DNA of 64,000 bases from Epiperipatus broadwayi. Taxonomy: Eukaryota > Onychophora > Udeonychophora > Euonychophora > Peripatidae. The notes under the pieces are model-generated. The model did no database searches. It was not told the origin of the DNA and worked only from the letters and a program-made list of their open reading frames with translations. Position numbers and translations under genes: made by a program. Where the stretch lies: positions 1,105,815 through 1,169,814 of the forward strand of contig JAQFVV010012573.1 in assembly GCA_028023455.1 (NCBI GenBank), written 5' to 3'. Below, piece by piece: positions 35,737-48,900 of this stretch. Position 1 is the stretch's first letter. Each line of letters begins with the position of its first letter.

Positions 35737-35759
35737 ATATATATATATATATATATATA
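35737..35759. repeat. (TA)n tract flanking the LTR element
   Basis: Continues the TA run found at 29442-29464 on the other side, showing that the element inserted into a TA microsatellite. Confidence 0.9.
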
Positions 35760-38700
35760 GTAACTTAAATTTTATGAGTTCATTTGCATCTTTAACAAGT
35801 GTAGTAGCTATTATAATATTTCATCCCTTGGTAATCAATTTAAATTAATCATTGTAACTATAAATAAATAATTGTAATGTCGGAATGATCCAAATCATTG
35901 TAACTTAATAAAATATGAGACTAATAGAATCCATTATATTACCACATGAGACAAACTATGAATCAAAAGGCATTTTAGCTGAATAAAAGATTCATTATCA
36001 AAATGATGAGTAGGAACATATTAAGGAGACTAATAAGTGGTAACTATAATAGTCATTAAACTTTATTAATGAGCAAAATCAGCTAAATATTAATTATCAA
36101 TCATATTGTAACTTAAATCTAAGATTCAGTATCAATCAAAATATTGGTGGCTTATTTAATACATTAATTTCTATTTAAGATTTTAAAAAAATCATAAATA
36201 CCAATAATCAGCAACTATAATGCTTGGAGACTAGTCATTTCAGATATCTGGTATCTGGCCTATTTCAAATCCTAGTTAGGCAGACATTGTATCATCAATA
36301 AACAAGTAGAAACCATAAACAAATTCTTAAGAACAACTATTATAACTCAGAAAATAACATCAAGTGGGTGAATACACTGATAACTCAATAAAATATCTTC
36401 TCAATAAATCCGACAGTAGATTTTCCCCACTGTTATCTCTTGGTTTAGATATCAAGTGCATATTTAAGTGAATAACAAGTTGAATATGGTCTAGCAGGGT
36501 GCCATTAGGTTATCTGAACCTAGACAAAGTTATATTTTATAACATTTTCACATTAACTGGGTTTGAACCCTTTTGGTACTTTATTTCTAACAAAAATGGA
36601 GGATTTTGCTTTTAGACCCATATCACTGTATGCACTAACATTAGGTAAACACAAAACATCCTTAAATTAAAGTAGTGTATATAAAATTCATCAAACAGAA
36701 ATCATCTCCTAGATCTTAACATAATAAATGCGATTCAATATTTTTATAAGTTTTACTAGCTCATATTATATTATTAATTTCGGATGGCAATTCATCCATC
36801 CTTGCATGGTGTAGATGATGGAATAGTGGTTATTATGAAGATTCACGAATGTCAACTAAATACCATGAAATCACTTATTTATTTATGGCCTTTAAACATT
36901 TATCTAGCTCATTAATTAAAATGTGATGATGACAATAATGATAATGGTTTCAACCACAACTTCAGAAACAAATCTAACATAAAATTTAGTTCTAAAGAAA
37001 TTCATAAATATTGGTTAATCTTAGTACATCTAATTGGAACTTAAATAATTAATGTTCACCATTGATGATGAATGATCACAACTAATAAAGAATACCTTAA
37101 TGAAAATATACACATCGTTTAATAAAACAAATTAACATTTATTACTGCATTTCTAACATATACATACAATTTCTAGATAGACATGAAAATTTATATAAAT
37201 AATAATAATAATAACAATCATTGACTATTTTGAAATCATAATATTAATTTTAAGTTCTTCCCCCTTTCCCATTAAAAATATAATGTATATTAAATTAGAT
37301 ACCAAATTTGCTAAGAATTTCAATCCACAAGAAAATATTTCATAAAAAAAAAATAAACACTCTTTTGGCACACATACTTGTATAATCTAACATGTAAAGT
37401 AGAATGATTATAGAGAAAAATGTTAGTGGAATTGAAAGAAGATTTCCAGAAACAAGTTTTTAAATTGCTTCTCCCCCTTCCCTCTAAGCTACTCCTAAGA
37501 TCACTATTCCTTAAATCAAAACAAAAATAACCTACTATTTTTAATGCTATATATGTCTGTTATTCTCACATTCACTCATCATTATATATATGTAACCAGT
37601 TAATATATTACTGTGTGTGTGTGTTTACCCCCATTATAACTAAACATCATTTAAAAACAAAATAATAATACAAAAAAAATATTTTACATATTAACAAATA
37701 TTTCATAATTTTAGATTAATATACAATAATACCCTTTAAAAAATAAACTTCATTAATAAGTGGGGCATAATAGTTTTAGCATACATAATATTATTACTCA
37801 AGGTTATAGCTATTATTATTGAATAAAATTTTGTTTTAGATCGATTTTGGTTGTTTTAAAGTTCTGAGAATAAAAATATAAAACTTTACTGCTCAAATTT
37901 TTTTTTACCAATAGTCTCTAATATCATAAAAGAAAATGTATAATGAAAATTCATTTTACCAATCCAAGAGTTCAAACTTAGCTTGTTAAATATCCATACT
38001 TTTGCAGCAAACAATTTCCACAGTTTACTGGAACAGTTTCTTTTCATGAGGCTGATGATGATAATAAGGTTATTTGCTTTAGTGGGAATCATTTGGGCAC
38101 TGGAACTATTTCTTCCTCTCTGGTTAAGCATAATTCTTCTACTAAATGGAGTACATCAGTTGTTCTCCCATTTATACTTTTTCTTGGGTTTAAATTCAGT
38201 CACTGGAATAACTGGACTAGCTGATTCAATACTTATTAGTAGAATAATTACTTTCTTTCAGCCTTCAAATACAGGTGAATGTTTTCTTTTATTTAAAATA
38301 TTGCATTTCTCTCAATCAGTCACAAGGTGCAAAATATTTTTTTTAATTTCAGACAAGACATTTTTTTCTTCCTTTTTATATGTTATGCTGGCTCTGTGGT
38401 GGGTTAGGGGACTGCCCCAGATGAGATACATATAGATTTTTAGCCCACCATCGTTATATTTTCAATCTTCAAAAAACTTTATATTAAAAAAAAGATTTTA
38501 AATGGATATCTGGCAGAATTAAAAATGATTGTCTTTGCTAGTTTCAATATTAAAAAAAAATCTCCCCTAACTGATTTTTCAGACTCTTTTTATAGTTTAT
38601 TTTTCAGCTAACTCATTCAATTAGATTTCTAGTGTAACTTTCTCCAGAAACATGTCAAACTTCGCACTACCATGATTTTCAGACAAACACTGTTTTGAAG

Positions 38701-39411
38701 GAAAAATTGTCTTAATCCTTTTTCTTCACATCGCCATCATAACTGTCTGAGCCTCAACATGACAATCAATCTTTATAACACAAAATTGTTGAGTAAAAAA
38801 AATATATAATTTAACAGATTTTTTTCTTTTCTTTTTTAATATGTAATAAATGTGGATTTATGTATGCAATATATCCAAGCACACATTGTTATTCAAATCA
38901 TTTATAAAACTGGCTGATTAAAATAATCTGAATGCTATTTAGAAATTACAATTCTAATATCTAAATTAAATCCTTACAACTTTCAAGCCCCAAATTACAA
39001 CTATATAAAAAGTAGAAGCATAGAAGAAATAGTAGAATCTAGCTCAAAGTGTAGACTAATTTTAAAGAAAGTTATTATTTGACAGATGAAAATGATAAAC
39101 TAAATAGCTTACACACACACTGCCTATTTATGTGTTATAACTTTACTTTTTAACAAAAAAAATTAACTATTGAATAATTAAATGTGTGCACTACTCTTTT
39201 GAATTTTTATCAACACACAAACAACTAAAGAACATAACTGTTTTCCCCACTCTCTTTCTGTCTTAGGCTTTATAGAACTTGACCCTGTAGGGTTTAAACT
39301 TGGGTGCCCTACAGCCTCCTTTTCTATATAAAAATGTGATGATGATTTTTGTCCCACATTTTCTTTCATGCCCATTACTACAAATTTATCTACTGACTAA
39401 ATTGTAATGGC

Positions 39412-39414
<3 letters not shown>
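35760..39414. other. AT-rich DNA, no supported gene
   Basis: It contains a B-box-like GGGTTTGAACCC at about 36559-36570, which may be a SINE remnant. At 37966-38209, 3' of TTTTGCAG, a roughly 79-codon open frame has unbiased composition (for example TGTVSFHEADDDNKVICFSG). It also has a weak donor GTTAAG after 38120. This could be an exon but matches no family I know. A short (GT)n lies near 37612. Confidence 0.35.

Positions 39415-39454
<40 letters not shown>
39415..39454. repeat. (AT)20 microsatellite
   Basis: Perfect 40-base AT dinucleotide run. Confidence 0.97.
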
Positions 39455-39456
<2 letters not shown>

Positions 39457-40739
39457 AAAAGTACTATATATTTGCAATTCAATAAACAATACATATTGCA
39501 TTCTAATTAATGTTCATCAGCATAATGTGAGCTGAACACTATATACATTTGTATTTGAAAAGAACAAAATAAAGCATAGTTCATATTATTTTTATTAATG
39601 AATTAATTATTATTTTTTAATAAATTACCTAACTATTTAGAAGATTTAAAGTTTTGATAAAAAAATAATTAATTATCTCTCATGACTTTTCATTATTTTG
39701 ACTAACCATAAACTTTCAATTTTGATTTTAGTAGTAACCCATTCAGCAGCAAACTCTACCTTTCTAGTTTGAATAGGCTCTAGAGAGAAATTTCTACATA
39801 CTTCTCTATATTTAAATATTTTATTTTTACAAGTGAAACTTTTTTCCATGTAATATATTGATAATTTTTACATTATTACAAATGTAAGCTTTTAAGTGAT
39901 AGACATTGTAAAAAATAATATTTAACATTTTAAAAATATGAAAATAAATTTCAAAACAGAATTCTTATCTATAATGATAGGGTTTGACATCATTGGATAA
40001 ATTTATCTATGCAAAATGTTAGTAGAATATTTGAATGAAATATTAGATAGTTATTGAACTAATTTACCTATTTGAAAAGTTAATAGAACAAAATATTAGA
40101 TACTTAAATTCTATATTATTAAAATGAAGTTGAAATTTAGAGTTAGTTGCCATCAAAGAAAGAAAAAAATATTAAATGTAAACTTATTATTTATTGTTAT
40201 TAAATTTTGTTAAAAATTTCTTTACCATTTGACAGAGGTGATTTTAATTTGACAACTAGAAAATGCTTTTATTTTGCAATAATACACTTTTTAAGAGTTG
40301 TTTTTAAAAATAAATGTTTTCAAGAAAAATCTTTTTGGTATGATGTAATTTTTTAGTTTAAAAGTAAGTCTTAAAAATATTTCATACATAACATTTAATA
40401 TGTAAGCAAGTTATTGAAAATTATAGTTTTTCTGCTATTTGGCTCAGGCCAAAACATTCAGCCAAGGCCAATTTCACTCATTGCATTATTATTCCAAGAG
40501 ACTATTGTCAACCATAAAAAGTGCTAGAGTTATTGCCTAAATAATCTCAATAATGCTGATATCTTCTGATATTTTTCAACTGATAATTTTAAATTGTAAC
40601 TGTAGAAAAAAAAGCTGCACATGGTGATGTATGGTTCAAATAAGGTTAAAATAATATGAGAAGATATAGTGATTGCAACACCATCATAATGCACAAAATT
40701 ACAGAATCTAACCAAAATTTCCACTGCTCTTACTGAAAA
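39455..40739. other. AT-rich DNA, nothing recognised
   Basis: No supported ORF or structured element. Confidence 0.4.
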
Positions 40740-41450
40740 TTAAAATGGTTATTATATATCATAATATAATAAATTTTACCTCATTTGATAGATATTTTTA
40801 TTTAGAAACAAAATAAATTTTAAAAAATCCCATTTTAATTTTGAAAATATTGAAAAAATCAGATCATAATTAAATCAGAGCTGTTTCATCATTCAATGGT
40901 CAAAAGAGCAGTTTGATTTTAGAAAATGAACACATTCTTTTTTATTTGACATTTATATCTAAAATGTGAATGAATAAATATCAATCAATGATAAATCTAT
41001 TAAATTATGCTTTAAAATTTTAAGTTTTTAAAAATATTTTTCATAATATTGCAATATATTCTAACAAACTGTCATTGCTGACTTGTTAGCAAACAATTTG
41101 AAAACATTTTCTCCATAATTTTATTGTTAAAGTTGTATAATAAAATATAACTTTTATTTTTAAAAATAAAACATTTACATACAAAATAAATATATGATAA
41201 TATATATTCTTGATTTTTAATAATTGTTACATAGTTATTGTGCAAAAATAATTATGAATGTTGATAAATTTTGCAAAAAAATCAAGTTTTTAATCATCAT
41301 TCAAAATATTTTCTCAGAGTAATATTGCAAAGTTTGAGACTTCTGAGAAACAATGGAATGCAGATTTTAAAGTCTTACAAGTTGCCACATTTTCAATTAT
41401 CCTGACATTTTAAATTTTTTTATGAACTTAACATATTAGTATAAGATATA
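40740..41450. repeat. Old diverged repeat, second copy at 53680-54390
   Basis: Shared landmarks in the same order in both places: TCATTTGATAGATATTTTT, then ATTAAAA/GAAAAA tracts, a GAATGAATAAAT-like motif, TAACTTTTATTTTTAAAAATAAA / ATTTTATTTTTAAAAATAAA, and AATTATCCTGACA / GACAATCCTGCCA. Divergence is high, so the boundaries are uncertain. Weaker echoes near 55.0-55.3 and 57.5 kb suggest more copies. Confidence 0.45.
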
Positions 41451-42724
41451 CTTTAATTTAACAATAAAAAAAGTTCAGAAATCTCTCAATAGATCATTGT
41501 ACATGCAAAGTGAATTTTTTATTTTCTCATATGAAATCCTTTGTGTGACTAGGCAATCGTGTTAATGTTTTTAAAAGAACATTAAGATGTTCTCATTTTC
41601 AATATGTAGAATTGAAAATGAATTAATTAACTATTGAAATGTTATATCAAAAAGTTTTTGTAAAATTTGATAAAAAATGATTAAATTTTTTTTTTTGACA
41701 TTTGAGAAGAAACTTAACCAAATATTTACCATACAGATCAGCAATTGATTGATTAACTTTCTATAAAAAAAGGTCTATTAATCTATAGGAATTTTTTAAT
41801 TTATCAAATAAGCAAATGATTTTTAATATTTAATTTTTAAAGAACATCATTTCACTATATATTCTCATGAAAATCAGTCCTCAAAAAACAAGCAAGCAAA
41901 AAAAACAACAACCCAGCAATGCAGTTTAATAACTATGTTGTTTTTTTATATATTTTCTTTAGTTTGTTTATATATTTCTTATTGTTTTTATATATATAAT
42001 TAAAATTTTTTTTTTGGACTTTAAAACATAAATATTGATAATTTAATGGAATTTTTCTTTTTCAGTGCATTTTTTAAAGCTAAAACAATTAGTTGTTTGC
42101 CTAATTTTATAATAGCTGAAATTTATCTAAAAAAAATACATGGAAAATTCACTTAACAAATGTAAATTAATTTGGAGCAGCTTACTAACAATTAATTGAA
42201 GTACTTTAAAACTGTTTTTAAATAATATGATTAATAATGCTTTCCTCACCATCAACAATCACTCATAAACAAACTGCCCATTCTGATTTTAGAAGAGGAA
42301 AATATTCAAGACAAAAAATAAAAAAATTAAAATGAATTTTTCACATGATAGTATAAGTGAATCAACTTCCACAACTTTATGAACAATCTACTAGGCAGAA
42401 TGTACTGACCATATTGTCCAAAAATAACTATTTTTAGATCCTTGTATTCTCATGGCATTCAGGAGTGCCCTCAAAGATATGATTATTTTTAGTAAAACTT
42501 CTGTTTCAAATTCAGTTTTCCAGATTGTTAAACCTATCTCTGATATTGTTTTATCTAGAGACTTTTGTAAAAATAAAGTTTAGATTGAGGATTTAATTAA
42601 TGAATGTAATTAAAGATTAGAATTGTGGTTGCCCAAACACACATTTCTCCTTTCACAATCAAAGAAAAAGGATGTTTTCCTGAAGGTTTGTTATATATTT
42701 TACTTGTATTTTTATATTCGACTA
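41451..42724. other. AT-rich DNA, nothing recognised
   Basis: The stretch 42350-42640 is slightly less AT-rich and could hold an eroded LINE coding fragment, but I could not support one. Confidence 0.35.
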
Positions 42725-42838
42725 TTTCTAACATCTAATATGAGTATTGAATATCTTTAGAAAAAATTAACTTTATTTAAATATTCCAAATACATTCAAC
42801 TGTTACTAATAACACATCAAACAAGTTAGTATATGCAT
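42725..42838 (-). repeat. Inverted copy of the 8675-8800 repeat
   Basis: See 8675-8800. Confidence 0.75.
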
Positions 42839-44690
42839 AATGTTTCAAGAGATATTATTCTCTCCTCTTCTTCAGGTGTTGTTGGTCTGACCAATGACAG
42901 ATGATGGAAATAGTCCAATAAAAAATACAAGTGTAAAATTATGATTGGAAATAATTGTTGTGTTTATACATGAATTATTCTATAAACACAAGCCTTCATA
43001 ATGCATTTATAATATTTATTAATACAAAGGAATATACAATTGTGTATTTACATTATAATTAAAAATTATTATATCTTCATCTAATACTGTTGATTTGGTA
43101 TAGACTTTGTTGCCATGAAACTATAGAAGGAAGGTGTTTCAGGTGCCCTTATAAGGTACCTAACCTTTCCAGCTGTACCATGACAGCCAATCACATGAGT
43201 AAATATGATGATACTTCTGACTGTACTATGACAGCTTGCCTCATATTTCATTTACATCTAGCAGTTTTCATTTCTAGAGTGAACTTGCCTTACTGCTTAG
43301 CCATATAGTGGATGTTTATATAGCCATTCAGATTTGACAGTTGTTGTCTGATCTTATCTCTAAATGAATTGACTATATATAAGACCACATCCAGATCCTT
43401 AATCAGAGCAATCAGATTTAACGAACATCATTGTCTATTGGCCTGTCATTGCCATTCCATGTATTTTATATATATATATGAATTACCATTAATAGCTGCA
43501 ATGAATGCTCAATTCGATAAAGATAAGATGGAATCTGGACAAGTCCATTATTTGAAGGCAAAGTGAGTCATGGCTATAATCAAGCATAATAATGTTCAAG
43601 CCATTTACTAATTTAATTAATAGAAGAGTAACCTAACAGAACACTGAGAAAAGGTAGAAAGAATTGTTTGAGGAGCCAACAACTTATTATACAAGGACGC
43701 AGGAAATATTTTTGACATTTAAATATAAAAGTCAATAGCGAATAAGTGGTTATTGGTTATTCAGCAGTACTCTTTATATATGAATGCTAGTATCTTAATT
43801 ATCATTTATAGATTCAGTAGGTAGCCCCAGTTCATCACCTACGTTTATTTGAATTGTTATCTAATATAATCTCTATTTCTATTTTGCAAAAAAAAAAAAA
43901 TCTTTAATTAATAATCTGGCTAATTTGTAATCTTTAGAAAGAATTATTGATTATGTCAGGTTAAACTGATTATTATTTATCTAGCTAATATCTATAATAT
44001 ATTGTCCATTTATTAATACTGGATAATATATATATATATTGCGTGTGTGTGTGTCATTTTAAAAAAATCATATTAATTCTATTAATAGAGCTTTTTAATA
44101 GTGTAAAACAACTCTTTAAGTTTATGACGTAATTTTAAAATTGAGATGTTAAAATAAAGTGTGTTAAGAGAGTGGCAAGTAATTGCAAACCACTATCAAC
44201 AATGAACAAGTGCAAGTGGCTTAGTCGTAATATTTTGTTGCTTATTTACCTTCACCTGCTTTCGGTAAAAAACTTAGCATACTTACATGCATTTATTTAT
44301 TAAAAATTATATATTTGCAGTAGAAATATACATCCTACTTTTATTTTTAACGATTTTTTTTTTACTTCTAATATATTTTATCTTTTCTATTAATATATAT
44401 ATATTCCCTTCTCCACACACACTCATATACTTCTCATTCATATTTGCAGCCGTTTATTGACAATGCTAATCTTTTTTTTAGTGATTTTCTTTTAAACATT
44501 GGGCTGGGACTTATCTAAGGTTATTAGAGCAGTCAATAAAATGAGATACAGCTTTTTACTTTATTTGTTCTAGAAGGATTATTTGTGATAAAGCAGTCAT
44601 AAAGATAATTTAACTGATAGGTTCTTATTTGTTGTATGCCACTTCAGTTAATGATAATGCTTATCATAGTCTTACTCAAGCTTGCATTGC
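42839..44690. other. AT-rich DNA with short repeats
   Basis: The motif CTGTACCATGACAGC (43174) recurs as CTGTACTATGACAGC (43221). Two ORFs of 65-72 codons have no recognisable content. A short (TA)n and (GT)n lie at about 44025-44055. Confidence 0.35.
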
Positions 44691-44998
44691 TTCAACAATT
44701 CTTCACCGCAACGCAAAGCTAACTTTTCCTCCCTTCGTCGCCTTCTCTCCCTTCCTCTACCACAATCCCAGAAGCTATTATTTTCCCATTTTAATGACAA
44801 ACTGTGAGAACGGGTTTTGCATCAAGTCCCGTACTCAGTTCAACTATTTTATCTTTGGGCACGTGGGTCGGGCGACGCCAAGTAAGATTGGTGACTGACA
44901 ACTAGATTGCTGGCTGATAACATTGATAAGCTTGGCCGTTTGTTGAATGTCTGGCGGCGCACGCGCATTGCACATTAATTAAGCCAAGCCACGCTAAC
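44691..44998. promoter_or_regulatory. CpG-bearing island, possible promoter or first exon
   Basis: This 300-base patch is far richer in G+C and CpG than anything around it. It includes GGCGGCGCACGCGCATTGCA (about 44952), whose GCGCACGCGC resembles an NRF1 site, plus CACGTGGGTCGGGCGACG and a long pyrimidine tract on the plus strand (purine on the minus). A minus-strand reading would give a GC-rich start region followed by a purine-rich leader and a weak donor (AAAAGTTAGC) near 44720. An 89-codon plus-strand ORF covers part of it but resembles nothing. The strand is undecided. Confidence 0.35.
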
Positions 44999-45869
44999 GA
45001 AAAAAAATGCTTATAAAAAAAGCTATTAAAAACTTTTTGCATCTATTATAAAAGCAAGTACTAAAGCTAAAGCTTCTTTGATATATTCAGTATTTTTTTT
45101 TTGTTTTGTAATAAATTTTTTACACATGTATGACTTCATCTTTTTCGGTTTGGAAGCCTTATTTTAAAATCATTTAAAAAAATGTTCCCCATCTTTTCAA
45201 CTCACTACGAATATTGATCACATCGTGATTATAATAATAAATAGAAAAAACAAATTTATTTAAAAAATAAATATCTAAAGGTGTGTGTGAGGTTATTTTT
45301 TTCTACTTTATTTTTTATGCACACATCTACGTTTACACTGTCTTTCTCGTTGTGTATATATATATAATTTTTGTAATCGTAGGTAGGTATAGAATTTGTT
45401 TATTAAAATCAATCACTCGATTATTATGACACACAAAAAAAGATTTATTTCTAATGATGAGAATGTTATCTCTATTTCAATCTAATTAATCTAATTTAAA
45501 CCATTCTGTCCCTAACCATTTTTTTAATGGTACAGACGCGATTTCAAGATAACTTCAATTATTAATATCAATGTTATAGATTCATTTTTAAAATCATTAA
45601 TTATAATTTTATACCAGTTCACTTAAAGGATGCCAGTGAAGATAAATTCTTATAATAATTAACAATGATAAAAATGTATATATTACCCTCACTAGTGATT
45701 TAAGTGGGATCAGTTGGTTCTCATGTGACTGATCCAAGTTATTCTGAGATTTGTTTTGAATTCATTAAAAATAACTGCATTGGCTAGTTAGAAAGTCAGT
45801 TATAAAATACGTATGAAAAAAGTTCTGAGTTTGCTTGAATATTTCTTAATTATATTGAAAAAATACTTT
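44999..45869. other. AT-rich DNA, nothing recognised
   Basis: A perfect 8-bp-stem hairpin (GGATCAGT / ACTGATCC, 45709-45737) is the only structure seen. Confidence 0.4.
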
Positions 45870-45955
45870 AGACTCACTATGGAATTGATATTCAAGCCAT
45901 AGATATTAACCACTCCATCACATAGGCTTCCAAAGCTATTATGTTGACATTGGTA
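45870..45955 (-). repeat. Possible tRNA-derived SINE head
   Basis: On the minus strand TGATGGAGTGGTTAATA resembles a tRNA A box, and about 35 bases later GAATATCAATTCC resembles a B box, the internal RNA polymerase III promoter of tRNA-derived SINEs. The cloverleaf is not intact. Confidence is low because such motifs are short. Confidence 0.3.
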
Positions 45956-48900
45956 CTTCAATTTAAATGCCCAGACTAAGTCCTTTCCCCCTCTGTCAGG
46001 GATTAGAATATGAACATGTGTTCACCATACAATAAAAGTATAGATTAATATTCTCAAACCACTTTTAGAGTGTTTTTGTTTTACATTTCAATGATACTTT
46101 TTTATACTAAAAAAAGGTAAAAATACAAAAGATTATTTACAGCAGAACAAATGATAATAAATTATTGTAATAAATAACCTACTATTATGCCTTTTATAGT
46201 GCATAAGTGGACAGTTCTTGTGTTTTCATAAATCCAAACACATGGATACAAGAATATACTCTGATATATACAGTTGCTTTAAATTTTATTTAAAGTTTGT
46301 GTAATCATAAACGAAAAATACATTTTTTGGTGCATTTTAATCATTGCTCACATACTTAGTAGAAGATTTCAAGGAACATTTTCTAACATAGTTCCCAATT
46401 ATATATTTTATTCTAGGTACTAATGTTTCAGTTAAATTTCTGTCAAATTGGATATTGTAAAATTGGCATTTAACGTACAAATATTGTATCTGTATTTAAT
46501 GATGTGTTCTTGATACACCTAAAAACTAATATTGAAATATTATTATTTTTTATTATTGACATAGGTAGGTAGATATATGAGTTATTTATATATAACTTAT
46601 CTATTTATTGTGACTTTACTTGAGCGTGTTTTATGTGTGTGTATATATATATATTATCAAAAACAAACTAACAATATCACCAAAAAATTTATTTAGATTG
46701 ATCTAAGATATACTAGATACAAAAATCTAAGTTGATGGACATAGCAGACACTTTGCAAAAAGATGGTTTTAGACTTATCATTTTTCTTACAAAGTTGAAA
46801 TACAACATTAAAATTAGACCTAAAATGATTTTATATACATTTTCAGTTAAAAATGGTGAATAAATAAATAAATAAAGACATTTATGTTTTGTCTTAACAT
46901 GAATGCTCACAGATTATGCTGTTGTTCTTAATGCTTTTGACTTTGCAGTAGAAAATTTTGATAAGGCTATTTCAAACTAGCTGTTAAAATATATAACATT
47001 TCATAATATTTCAAATAGATATGGCTGTAAAAAGTTCATTATAATTTGATATAGTTTTAAATATTAAGGAACTAAAATAAGTTATCTGAAGATGGAAGTA
47101 AGCAATGACCAATTATCAGGTAATCATGTATTATTATTTACTCCCAATACTTCGTTCCTAGTTAATCAATCTATATTTAGGCAAGAAACTTAAAATATAC
47201 AGTAATATTTGGTTAGATAAGTTGATTAAAAGGAAATAGTAGTGGTTTCACTTTGTCATATCTAAAATCTTTGTGTATTTTTTTTTAAAGCAAAACTTTT
47301 ATCCAATGAATACAACAAGCATTCAGTGACAGAAGGTGCATGGACAAGTCACACACACACATGTATATATGGATTTTTTTCACAGTTTATTTTATTTACT
47401 GCTTTATTTAGAAATATTTTTTCCTTGAAATATGATTTTCCTTGTTATAATAGTAATTGCTTCAAATTTAATATAAATCTCCCTTGTGATTATTATAACT
47501 ATTATTACTTCCACTTTTTTAAATGTAATTTTTTCTATTTTCTACCTTTGAATTTAATTTTATAGTTTTCTTTTTTTATATATAAATCAGAGAAAACAGC
47601 AAAATTGTTTTAAACTTTTACATTACCAATGTTTTTCTCACTGCCTCTTTATTTATTTATTTATTTATTTTTTGAACCTAGGTTAAATTTCAACCAGATT
47701 TGTTTAGCTTTTATTCTAAAATAATTTTTGTCTGTTTGTTTCCCCTTTTTTTTTTATTTTCCCCAAGATTTGTTATTAATTCCTGTTCTCTTATTTTACT
47801 TTTCAAATACCAGCATATAGTTTTCCCTTTTTAAAATTCTATCTCTTACGTTTCAGTTTTTATTATCCATTGCTATTTCTCTGTGCATTTTTGGAAATAT
47901 CGGTACCATTAATTTTTTTTTTATGTATAATTGTCTAGTTTTTTTGTTTTAATTAACAAAAATAAAAAGAATTTTTAATTAATCTCAGACCAGCTATTCA
48001 ATTATTTATTTTTAATTAAAATATTTGCTTTATTTTAACTCTACTCTTCTGGAAATTAAATTTCATTTGAAATAATTAATTGTTGAGCCACTATGCAATT
48101 AAAAAAATAATAAACGATTTTCCAAATTATTAATAAGATATCTCAGTTAATGATTCAAAGAAATAAACTTTTTAAAAAAATCATCAAATAGATAAAATAT
48201 AAATTATATTTTATATTGAAAGAAAATATTTAATTAAGACAAAATTATAATTAATGAAATAATTAAAATAAGTATATTAGAAACAAAAGAAATAGAAGAA
48301 AATGTGTTTAAAATTTTAATAAATGTTTCTCAAGACTAAAATAATTCATATAGTTATATAAAACTTTTCACTTGATAGTTCTATTATGGAATAAATTTTG
48401 CGACTGAAAATTAAAAATAAATATGCATACTAATTTTTAATAATGGATTTTATTACTAATAGCAATAAGCAGCAAGTTAATATTACATCTATATTTGCCA
48501 TTTATGCTTGATTGTTTTGAGTTTGATATAGTACTTTCTGATGATTTTTATTATTCTCTTAAATCTTGTAAAAAAAAATTAAATATAAAAGATAAAAAAT
48601 AGTTGCTTTTTTAAAATTTATTAAAAAAATTCAGATTTTTGACTTTTTTTTATATCAGGTAAAATAATCAGTACAAATTAAAATAAACTTAATATATGCA
48701 ATTTCATAGAGAAATTGGAGTATTTGTATTTATTTCAAGCTCCAAAGGAAATGTCTTTGAAAGCATAATTATTGAAAATTTTATCCTGGTGATATTATGA
48801 GAGGCAATTCTTAGCATCTTCTGGAAAGTAATAATACAACACAATCTGATGTAATTTATTATTAATTGACCCATAATTCCTATAGTGATGTACATCTTCT

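Noticed and set aside
23270-36570. Isolated GGGTTTGAACCC motifs (23.28 and 36.56 kb) as tRNA genes
   Set aside because: No A box at the right distance and no cloverleaf; at best SINE fragments.
37983-38435. 150-codon hydrophobic ORF
   Set aside because: The composition follows from T-rich sequence. Another frame of the same stretch looks more protein-like, but I could not tie it to any family, so neither is called as a gene.
39405-39454. GGCACA next to (AT)20, like the LTR end next to its TA flank
   Set aside because: Only about seven bases match; no further LTR sequence precedes it.
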